Positions 57,698 through 64,000 of a stretch of 64,000 nt of DNA are shown one piece after another. The stretch is from positions 1-64,000 of the forward strand of contig NZ_AYKH01000004.1 in assembly GCF_003788635.1 (NCBI RefSeq), read 5' to 3'. Within the stretch, counting starts at the first letter, position 1. Every line of letters begins with the position of its first letter. A program made the position numbers and the translations under genes. The notes below the pieces were generated by a model. The model was not told the DNA's origin. It ran no database searches and worked only from the letters and a program-made list of their open reading frames with translations. Source of the DNA: Salinisphaera orenii subsp. orenii MK-B5 (lineage in GTDB: Bacteria > Pseudomonadota > Gammaproteobacteria > Nevskiales > Salinisphaeraceae).

Positions 57698-58224
57698 GCG
57701 TCGGCCTCCGCGTCATCGGTCGATTCCATACGGCCGATCGCATCGACTTCCGACTGCAGCCGGATACGATCGAGCGAGGCGATCGGTAGATTGGCGAACA
57801 GCTGGATACGCGCACGCATGGCATAGAAGGCCTTGCGAAACGCCTGCCGGCGCTTTGCCTCGTCGCCTTCAACCTGGGACGGATCGTCGATGCCCCAGTG
57901 CGCCGTGACCGGGTGCCCGGGCCAGGTCGGGCAGGTCTGGCCCAGCGTCACGTCGCAGACGCTGAACACGAAATCCATCGCCGGGGCGTCGTCGCGCGTG
58001 AACACGTCCCAGTGTTTCGGGTAGAGCGCGTCGGCGGCGATCTGCATGGACGCCAGCAGCTCGGCGGCGAGCGGGTGGATGTGTTCGCCCGGCTCGCTGC
58101 CGGCGCTGAAACCGCGCAGGGACGTCTGCGAGAGGCTGTTGAGCAGCGCCTCGCCGAAGATGCTCCGGGCGCTGTTGTGGCGACACAGGAACAGCACGTT
58201 ATAGGTTCGATCGGTATCGCTCAT
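57694..58224 (-). CDS. second LMW-phosphatase-type arsenate reductase
   Basis: 176 residues, first gene of the operon. The P-loop is CRHNSARSIFGEALLN; the aspartate loop region is WGIDDPSQVEGDEAKRRQAFRKAFYAMRARI; FVFSVCDVTLGQTCPTWPG carries cysteines in the redox positions. This protein is longer than the other ArsC and differs in the P-loop, so it belongs to a separate subfamily that often opens proteobacterial ars operons. An arsenate-reductase role is likely but a tyrosine-phosphatase role cannot be ruled out. Confidence 0.87.
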   Translation of the reverse strand: MSDTDRTYNVLFLCRHNSARSIFGEALLNSLSQTSLRGFSAGSEPGEHIHPLAAELLASMQIAADALYPKHWDVFTRDDAPAMDFVFSVCDVTLGQTCPTWPGHPVTAHWGIDDPSQVEGDEAKRRQAFRKAFYAMRARIQLFANLPIASLDRIRLQSEVDAIGRMESTDDAEADA

Positions 58225-58240
58225 GGATGCGGCTCTCCGT

Positions 58241-58276
58241 ATATTCGAAATTTAGAATATATGAAATATCGAATAT
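58241..58276. promoter_or_regulatory. ArsR operator / ars promoter region
   Basis: ATATTC (58241-58246) and GAATAT (58255-58260) form a perfect repeat around 8 bases. ATATTCG (58241-58247) and CGAATAT (58270-58276) form a second, wider one. The stretch is AT-rich in a GC-rich context and lies 17 bases before the first gene of the ars operon, where ArsR sites are expected. Confidence 0.7.
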
Positions 58277-58449
58277 TGCAAGCAGCGAGAGGTCGAAGCG
58301 CGCGTAGCGCGGGTTTTCTCAAGGGCTGGCGGCACGAATCGGCGACGGCACGCACGCGGGCAGGGCGCCGCGATAGCCGTGCCACCGTACGGGCCGATGC
58401 AGTGGCCGGGCGCCGATTCAACGCGCGGGCGTGCGAAGCGTGAGTGGGG

Positions 58450-59127
58450 CTACGCCCCGGCGGTCAGCAGATCGGGCAGGCGGCGATAGTCGGAAAAACG
58501 CGTCAGCACGGCCTGGGGATGGGCGCCGATCGCGCCGTGCGGGTCGTAGCCGAACACGCGCATGCCGGCACGCCGCGCGGCCTCGACGCCGGCGTCGCTG
58601 TCCTCGATCACGGCACAGCGTTCGGGGGCGACGCCGATCGCATCGGCGGCGTGCAGGAACAGGTCCGGCTCGGGCTTCCAGACGCCGAGGGGGTAGGCGC
58701 TGAATACGGCGTCGCCGAAATAGCCGGCCAGATCGGTGGCGGCGAGGGCGGCGGCCAGCTTCTTCTCGGGGCCGCTGGAGGCCACGCACAGCGCCAGACC
58801 GCGCTCGGCGATCGCCTCGATCGCGGCGTGCACGCCCGGCATCGGCTGCAGCGCCTGGCCGAACAGCTCGATCATGTAGGCGCGATAGCGGGGCGTGAAG
58901 TCGTCGGCCACGCGTACCCCGTGGCGCGCGGCCAGGGTGTCGATCATGGTCTCGAAGCGGCCACCGCGGAACTCGGCCTCGATCGCCGCGGCATCGAGCT
59001 CGATGCCGTGATCGTGCGCGAACAGGTCGGCCACGCCCTGGGCGTTGAGCAGCTCGCTGTCCACGAGGGTGCCGTCGCAGTCGAAGATCACGCCGTCGAA
59101 CGGGCGGGCGTCGTCGCGGTCGGACAT
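58450..59127 (-). CDS. HAD-family phosphatase (beta-phosphoglucomutase-like)
   Basis: 225 residues from the ATG at 59127. Motif I VIFDCDGTLVDSELL with the nucleophile Asp, motif II CVASSGPEKKL, Lys in GVWKPEPDLFLHAA, and motif IV VIEDSDAGVEAARRAGM. The cap between motifs I and II is of the all-helical type. Substrate may be a sugar phosphate; similar to E. coli YieH. The longer frame to 59205 covers the neighbouring gene and was rejected. Last gene after DUF202 and the permease. Confidence 0.9.
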   Translation of the reverse strand: MSDRDDARPFDGVIFDCDGTLVDSELLNAQGVADLFAHDHGIELDAAAIEAEFRGGRFETMIDTLAARHGVRVADDFTPRYRAYMIELFGQALQPMPGVHAAIEAIAERGLALCVASSGPEKKLAAALAATDLAGYFGDAVFSAYPLGVWKPEPDLFLHAADAIGVAPERCAVIEDSDAGVEAARRAGMRVFGYDPHGAIGAHPQAVLTRFSDYRRLPDLLTAGA

Positions 59128-59131
59128 GGGC

Positions 59132-59590
59132 TCAGCCGGGACCGGGGTGGTCGTCGTTTTCGGCGCGGCGTTCGAGCGGGCGCAGGCGGCGCTCCTCGGT
59201 GGCAAAGCGCAGAACGCCGAACAGCGCCGTGAGCACGCCGGCGACGACCATCACGATCGCGGCCGCGAGCGCGGCGTCGTGCTCGAACCACTTCGCCACG
59301 ATCGCGCCCAGCCCGGCCAGGGCCACGGCGGTACGGATATAGGCCAGCAGCGTGCGCTCGTTGGCCAGGCGCGAGCGCGACAGCGCCAGCCAGTCGCGCG
59401 CGATCAGCTGGGCGGGGTCGATGGCGTCGTAGGGGCTGCGGCGGCGTTTCAACGGCGTGACGATGGCGAGGCGGAGACGCCATTGTACGATCCGTACGTT
59501 TTCGGTTCCTTGAACGGCCTCGGCCGTCCCCCGCTTCAGTGCCCGTGGTGCGCGCAGTGCGCTGCCGGTGCCTGACGCGACAGATACCAC
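59132..59590 (-). CDS. DUF202 membrane protein (YidH-like), start uncertain
   Basis: The core, from about residue 55, is DUF202: DPAQLIARDWLALSRSRLANERTLLAYIRTAVALAG, then two helices (about 80-100 and 107-127) and a charged tail. The only in-frame ATG, at 59590, overlaps the upstream permease gene by 55 bases and gives a long Arg-rich start unlike the family; a TTG at 59452 would give a better length but has no obvious ribosome site. Role unknown. It ends 4 bases before the HAD gene. Confidence 0.75.
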   Translation of the reverse strand: MVSVASGTGSALRAPRALKRGTAEAVQGTENVRIVQWRLRLAIVTPLKRRRSPYDAIDPAQLIARDWLALSRSRLANERTLLAYIRTAVALAGLGAIVAKWFEHDAALAAAIVMVVAGVLTALFGVLRFATEERRLRPLERRAENDDHPGPG

Positions 59591-60636
59591 AGTCCCAGGC
59601 CCACGACGCCGAACACGAGGTTCAGCCAGAAGGTGTAGTCGAGCTTGAAGAACTCCATCGAGCCGACGCCGGTCGCGGCCGCATCCGGCGCCCAGCCGGC
59701 GAGCGTGAAGACCACGTCGATCAGAAAGCCGGTGAGCACCATCGCGACATACAGCAGGACGCCGAGCTGCGCGGCCAGCTTCGTGCCGTAATAGCGGCGA
59801 TAGACCAGCAGCATCGGGATCACGATCAGATCGCCGTAGATGAAGGCCAGCGCGCCGCCGAAGGAGATGCCGCCGTTGAACAGGGCTGCGGCCATGGGCA
59901 CGTTGCCGACCGAGCAGACGAAGCTGACCACCGCGACCAGCGGTCCGACCAGCGCGTTCTCGATCATCTGCAGCCAGCTCACGCCGTCGCCGGAGGACAG
60001 GAACACCGCCTGCCAGAAGCTCTGCGGCACCCAGACGGCGATGGTGCCGGCAACCACGATGCCGATCACGATGTCCTTCCAGATCATCGACCAGTCCATG
60101 GCGAAGCGCGCCGCGGCCGTGCGCCAGCCGTCGAGGCTCAACGGACTCGGGACATCGCCGGCATCATCCGCCTGGTCATCGGATTCCGATGCGCGCACGC
60201 GCTCGAAGGCCGCGATCGGGCCGAACGCCTTCATCAGCAGCGCCATGATCGCGATCAGCACCACGCCGCCGACGAACTCCGCGACCACGAACTGCCAGCC
60301 CATCAGCGACCAGAGCACGAAGCCCAGCTCAACGACCAGATTGGTGGCCGCGATCATGAAGGCGAGGGCCGCGGTGACGTGCGCGCCGCGTAGAAAGACG
60401 CTGCGGCTCATCGCCGCCGCGGCGTAGGAGCACGAAGAGCTGATCGCGCCGAAAAAGCCCGCGCGCGCCAGTGAGGCGGGGCCGTCGTCGCCCATGACCT
60501 GCGCCATGCGGCGCTTGGGCACGAACGCCTGCACCGCGCCGGAGATCGCGAAGCCGAGGACCAGCGCCCAGAGCATCTTCCAGCCCATCCCCGCGATGGT
60601 GTAGAGCGTGTCGCCTGCCATGGAAACGAGATCCAT
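59536..60636 (-). CDS. ArsP-like permease (UPF0718/DUF318)
   Basis: 366 residues, eight helices. The signature SSCSYAAAAMSRSVFLRGA (Cys-Ser pair in a helix), FMIAATNLVVELG and the second-half copy CSVGNVPMAAALFNGGISFGGALAFIYGDL define the family. Some members export trivalent organoarsenicals or are linked to other ions. It lies 1.3 kb beyond the ars operon, separated by the HAD and DUF202 genes and without the ArsR dyad, so an arsenic role is only a guess. C-terminal HCAHHGH may bind metal. Confidence 0.85.
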   Translation of the reverse strand: MDLVSMAGDTLYTIAGMGWKMLWALVLGFAISGAVQAFVPKRRMAQVMGDDGPASLARAGFFGAISSSCSYAAAAMSRSVFLRGAHVTAALAFMIAATNLVVELGFVLWSLMGWQFVVAEFVGGVVLIAIMALLMKAFGPIAAFERVRASESDDQADDAGDVPSPLSLDGWRTAAARFAMDWSMIWKDIVIGIVVAGTIAVWVPQSFWQAVFLSSGDGVSWLQMIENALVGPLVAVVSFVCSVGNVPMAAALFNGGISFGGALAFIYGDLIVIPMLLVYRRYYGTKLAAQLGVLLYVAMVLTGFLIDVVFTLAGWAPDAAATGVGSMEFFKLDYTFWLNLVFGVVGLGLWYLSRQAPAAHCAHHGH

Positions 60637-60737
60637 AGGTGCCTCGTCGTCGGATGCAATGCATGAAATCGATAACTCGACCGTAGCCGTCGCCCCGGGG
60701 GTGGGATCAATCCGGATTCTTACGAGGGTCGTTCGGA

Positions 60738-60759
60738 GCGTTCAGTATTGATTGAACGC
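60738..60759. promoter_or_regulatory. palindromic operator upstream of the GbsR/MarR gene
   Basis: GCGTTCA (60738-60744) and TGAACGC (60753-60759) are perfect inverted repeats separated by 8 bases. A further GTTCGG half-site is just upstream. It lies 23 bases before the regulator gene, in the 146-base region shared with the ArsP-like permease, so the regulator probably controls itself and the RND genes that follow. Confidence 0.65.
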
Positions 60760-60782
60760 CGGCGACCGCATAGGCTGCGCGC

Positions 60783-61274
60783 ATGCCGACCGATCCGCCC
60801 GCCGCCGTCTCCGTGTTCATCGAACGCATGGGCCTGTCCGCGCAGGCCGACGGCCTGCCGCGCATCGCCGGGCGCATGCTCGGCTGGTTCATTCTCCACG
60901 GCGGGCCGGCGAGTCTCGCGGACCTCGCCGAAGCGCTGGAAGTCTCCCGTGCCAGCGTCAGCACCAACGCCCGGGTGCTGCGCGACCTCGGCGTGCTCGA
61001 GGCCACGGCCCGCCCCGGCGACAGGCAGGACTACTACCGCCTGGCCGATCGCCACTATCTGCCGATGCTGGAAGGCTACGTCGAGCGCATGGCCACACTG
61101 CGCGATGCGCTGGCCACCGCCGAGCGCGATCTGCCCGACGACTGGCGCGACGCGCAGAGCCGGCTGGTCGACATGCACCGGTTCGTTGACACCGCGCGCG
61201 ATCACACCCGCGATCTGATCGAGCGGCTGCGTCGCGACGAGCAAGGGTCGCCGGAGGGTGACGGGCATGGCTAG
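60783..61274 (+). CDS. GbsR/MarR-family transcriptional regulator
   Basis: 163 residues. Winged HTH with GRMLGWFILHGGPASLADLAEALEVSRASVSTNARVLRDLGVLEATARPGDRQDYYRL; a helical C-terminal part follows (MLEGYVERMATLRDAL). The layout is that of GbsR-type proteins. First gene of an operon with the adaptor and RND pump; it overlaps the adaptor by 8 bases. It most likely represses its own operon through the dyad at 60738-60759. Its inducer is unknown. Confidence 0.9.
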   Translation: MPTDPPAAVSVFIERMGLSAQADGLPRIAGRMLGWFILHGGPASLADLAEALEVSRASVSTNARVLRDLGVLEATARPGDRQDYYRLADRHYLPMLEGYVERMATLRDALATAERDLPDDWRDAQSRLVDMHRFVDTARDHTRDLIERLRRDEQGSPEGDGHG

Positions 61275-62403
61275 GGCGCCGACGGTGCGCCCGATCTGGA
61301 TCGTCGCCGCCATCGTGGTCGCGCTCGCGGCCTGGCTGGCTTCGGGCATGATCGGCGGCGACGAGCCGGCGGCCGATGCCCCGGCGCCGGCCGAAACCGA
61401 GGCGCGCCCGGTGAGCGTCGCGGTGCGGGACTCGACCGCCGAGCCGGTCTGGCGCGAAGTCGAACTCAACGGCGAGACCGCGCCGGACCGCGCGGTCACG
61501 CTCCGGGCCCAGACCGCGGGCCGGGTCGAGGCCGTGGAAGCCCGGCGCGGCGCCCGCGTCGAGGCGGGCGAGGTGCTGGTGCGCATCGCCCTGGCCGACC
61601 GCGTGTCGGCCCGCCAGGAGGCGCGCGCCGTGGTCGAGCAGCGGCGGCTGCAGTACGAGGCCGTGCGCCGGATGTCGGAGAAGGGCTACCAGACCCGTAC
61701 CGACCTGGCGCAGGCGAAATCCGATCTGGAGGCCGCCCAGGCGCGGCTGGCCGAGGTCGAGCAGGATATCGACGACACCGTCATCCGCGCGCCCTTCGAC
61801 GGCGTGCTGGAGACGCGGCCGGTGGAGGTCGGCGACTATGCCGCGGTGGGCGACGAGATCGCGCGCGTGATCCAGCAGGACCCGTTCGTGGTCGAGGCCG
61901 ATCTGGCCGAGCGCGACGTCGCGTTCGTCGAGACCGGCCAGTCCGGCCGCGCGCGCCTGATCGACGGCGAGACGGTCGAGGGCACCGTGCGCTATGTCGC
62001 CACCGAGGCCGACGAGGCCACCCGGACCTATGCGGTGGAACTCGAGGTCGACAATCCGGGCGGCCGCCTGGTCTCCGGCGCCTCGGCCAAGCTGTACCTG
62101 CCGCTCGAGCGGGTCGAGGCACACGCGGTGCCGGCGGATCTGCTCACGCTGGACGAGGCCGGCCGCATGGGCATCAAGACCGTGGACGCCAACGGCCGCG
62201 TGGCCTTTCACGCCGCGCGCGTGGCGCGGAGCACGGCGGACACGCTGTGGCTGTCGGGGCTGCCCGAGCATCTGCGCCTGATCACCAGCGGTCAGGGGTT
62301 CGTGCGCGCCGGCGACGCCGTGCGGGTGGTCGAGGAGGCCGAGGCTGCCGCCGGCGACCAGCGCCCCGCGGCGGCGGGGGCGGAGGGCGCCGGCACGCAA
62401 TGA
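61267..62403 (+). CDS. RND efflux periplasmic adaptor
   Basis: 378 residues. One N-terminal helix (about 8-28), lipoyl-like half-motif AGRVEAVEARRGARVEAGEVLVRI, coiled-coil hairpin (QEARAVVEQRRLQYEAV and LAQAKSDLEAAQARLAEVEQDI), second lipoyl half (TVIRAPFDGVLETRPVEVGDY) and beta-barrel. The ATG at 61267 follows GGAGGG by 8 bases; a GTG at 61258 would overlap that site. It overlaps the pump gene as ATGA. Confidence 0.9.
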   Translation: MARAPTVRPIWIVAAIVVALAAWLASGMIGGDEPAADAPAPAETEARPVSVAVRDSTAEPVWREVELNGETAPDRAVTLRAQTAGRVEAVEARRGARVEAGEVLVRIALADRVSARQEARAVVEQRRLQYEAVRRMSEKGYQTRTDLAQAKSDLEAAQARLAEVEQDIDDTVIRAPFDGVLETRPVEVGDYAAVGDEIARVIQQDPFVVEADLAERDVAFVETGQSGRARLIDGETVEGTVRYVATEADEATRTYAVELEVDNPGGRLVSGASAKLYLPLERVEAHAVPADLLTLDEAGRMGIKTVDANGRVAFHAARVARSTADTLWLSGLPEHLRLITSGQGFVRAGDAVRVVEEAEAAAGDQRPAAAGAEGAGTQ

Positions 62404-64000
62404 ACGCGCTGATCGCGAGCGCCTTCTCGCGGCCGCGCACGGTCGTGCTCGGTCTGATCGTGATTCTGGTCGCGGGCGTGATCGTCTACAACGGCATCCC
62501 CAAGGAGTCCTCGCCCGATATCACCATCCCCACGATCTACGTGTCGATGACGCATCAGGGGATATCGCCGGAGGACGCCGAGCGTCTGCTGGTCAAGCCG
62601 ATGGAGCAGGAGCTGCGCGCCATCGAGGGCCTGCAGGAGATGAGCGCGACGGCCTCCGAGGGCCACGCCAGCGTGATCCTCGAGTTCGAGGCCGGCTTCG
62701 ACCCGGACGCGGCCCTCGACGATGTCCGCAACCAGGTCGACATCGCCAAGTCGGAACTGCCCGACGAGACCGATGAGCCCACCGTCAACGAGATCAACGT
62801 CGCGCTGTTTCCGGTGCTGGTGATCAATCTCTACGGCAACGTTACCGAGCGGGTGCTGGTGACCCTGGCCGAGAACGCCCAGGACGAGATCGAATCCATT
62901 CCCGGCGTGCTCGAGGCCGACATCGCCGGCGACCGAGAGGAGCAGATCGAGATCAACATCGATCCGCTGCGCCTGGAATCCTACGGTCTGTCGCTGGAGG
63001 AGGTGTTCAACTCCGTCCAGCAGAACAACCAGCTGGTGCCGGCCGGGGCGCTGGAGTCGGGTTCGGGGCGCTTCTCGATCAAGGTGCCCGGCGTGATCGA
63101 CAACCTCGACGCGCTGCGGGCCACCGCGGTCAAGCGCGCGGGCGATCAGGTCGTCACGGTGGCCGATGTGGCCAGCGTGCGCCGGGCCTTCGCCGATCGC
63201 GAGAGCTTCGCCCGGCTCAACGGCCAGCCCACGGTCGCCCTCGAAGTGACCAAGCGCATCGGCGCCAACATCATCGACACCAATCGCGCGGTGCGCGCGG
63301 CGGTGGCCGACATGCAGCAGGGCTGGCCGGAGGCCATCCGGGTCAACTTCTCGCAGGACGAGTCCGAGGACGTCACCCGGCTGCTGGGTGATCTCCAGAA
63401 CAACGTCGTCAGCGGCATCCTGCTGGTGATGATCGTGATCGTGGGCATTCTGGGCCTGCGCGCGGGCACGCTAATGGGCGTGTCGATTCCCGGCTCCTTC
63501 CTGCTCGGCATCCTGGTGCTGGCCGGGCTCGGGCTGTCGGTGAACATCGTGGTGCTGTTCGCGCTCATTCTGGCGCTCGGGCTGCTGGTCGACGGTGCGA
63601 TCGTGGTGGTGGAACTGGCCGATCGGTTTCTGGCCGAGGGCGAGGCCCGGGCCTCGGCCTACATGCACGCCGCCCAGCGCATGGCCTGGCCGATCATCTC
63701 CTCGACCGCGACCACGCTGGCGGCCTTCGCGCCGCTGCTGTTCTGGCCGGGCGTGGTCGGCGAGTTCATGCGCTACATGCCGATCACGCTGATCGCGGTG
63801 CTGTCGGCCTCGCTGGCCATGGCGCTGGTCTTCGTGCCCACGCTCGGCGCGGTCATCGGCGGCTCGGCCCCGGACGGCGCCGCCGCGGTCTGGCAGCCCG
63901 GCCAGCCACTGCGCGGCTTCACCGGCGCCTACGTGCGCACGCTCGAGCGCTTCGCCCGACACGCCGGCAAGACCCTGCTCGCCGCGGTGCTGCTGTTCGT
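62400..64000 (+). CDS. RND-family efflux pump, N-terminal half (cut by window edge)
   Basis: About 533 residues visible. Starts MNALIASAFSRPRTVVLGLIV with the first helix near 13-32, then ESSPDITIPTIYVSMTHQGISPEDAERLLVKPME, the first periplasmic domain, and helices from about residue 340 including the proton-relay stretch ALGLLVDGAIVVVELAD. The initial SSPDITIP and shorter loops set it apart from the pump at 7281-10382. It continues beyond 64000. No TolC-like gene is seen yet. Confidence 0.92.
   Translation, partial: MNALIASAFSRPRTVVLGLIVILVAGVIVYNGIPKESSPDITIPTIYVSMTHQGISPEDAERLLVKPMEQELRAIEGLQEMSATASEGHASVILEFEAGFDPDAALDDVRNQVDIAKSELPDETDEPTVNEINVALFPVLVINLYGNVTERVLVTLAENAQDEIESIPGVLEADIAGDREEQIEINIDPLRLESYGLSLEEVFNSVQQNNQLVPAGALESGSGRFSIKVPGVIDNLDALRATAVKRAGDQVVTVADVASVRRAFADRESFARLNGQPTVALEVTKRIGANIIDTNRAVRAAVADMQQGWPEAIRVNFSQDESEDVTRLLGDLQNNVVSGILLVMIVIVGILGLRAGTLMGVSIPGSFLLGILVLAGLGLSVNIVVLFALILALGLLVDGAIVVVELADRFLAEGEARASAYMHAAQRMAWPIISSTATTLAAFAPLLFWPGVVGEFMRYMPITLIAVLSASLAMALVFVPTLGAVIGGSAPDGAAAVWQPGQPLRGFTGAYVRTLERFARHAGKTLLAAVLLF

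Noticed and set aside
58296-58318. Hairpin CGCGC-GTA-GCGCG followed by GGTTTTCT as a terminator
   Set aside because: No plus-strand gene lies upstream; the stem is short and such strings are common in GC-rich DNA.

Overview
The window is very GC-rich, with G or C at most third codon positions, and its proteins are acidic. The gene families point to an aerobic gammaproteobacterium: ExbB/ExbD/TonB, a CioAB-type cytochrome bd, YeiE/YeiH-like and GcvA-like LysR pairs, TRAP-TAXI transport, ArsH and the DUF2868/DUF3482 pair. A marine or moderately halophilic lineage such as Salinisphaera or a relative would fit, but this is inference. I saw no rRNA, tRNA, CRISPR array, integrase or complete insertion sequence. 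About 58 protein genes are called; two are cut by the window edges (tonB on the left, an RND pump on the right).

Left part (1-13 kb): a TonB energisation operon (exbB-exbD-exbD-tonB, minus strand) with a candidate Fur box faces acetyl-CoA synthetase. A thiolase follows, and then an intergenic block that I read as a small-RNA gene: a near-perfect sigma-54 promoter, two hairpins that each show a CUCCUC loop, and a strong intrinsic terminator. This is the most interesting item in the window. A three-gene RND efflux operon (minus strand), an HNH nuclease gene and a DUF4197 gene follow.

Molybdenum and formate region (13.3-23.5 kb): mobA, moeA, an oxalate/formate-type MFS carrier with a 40-residue companion, a formate-dehydrogenase-like molybdoenzyme of the Bacillus YjgC/YrhE type, its DUF1641 partner, an AEC carrier and fdhD. 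moaA lies 20 kb further on. Two copies of an undescribed short repeat with inverted ends sit here in opposite orientation. Each supplies the TAG stop codon of the gene next to it.

Middle (23.6-43.8 kb): a TRAP-TAXI importer with DUF1850, two EamA exporters, a LysR regulator, pyrimidine salvage (upp, uraA and a yeast FCY1-like cytosine deaminase), an aromatic/aspartate aminotransferase, a UvrD-like helicase, a glycosyltransferase next to an AT-rich island, a bacterial NHEJ LigD split into three consecutive genes, a GltS-type symporter, ybaK and moaA.

Right part (44-64 kb): cioAB with a 39-residue DUF2474 protein; a DUF2868 membrane protein and a DUF3482 GTPase; a membrane-anchored DsbA-like protein; a PRC-barrel protein; a LysR/YeiH divergent pair; crcB-DUF190; a five-gene ars operon with two low-molecular-weight-phosphatase-type arsenate reductases and a clear operator; an HAD phosphatase, a DUF202 protein and an ArsP-like permease; and a GbsR/MarR-regulated RND efflux operon that runs off the right end.
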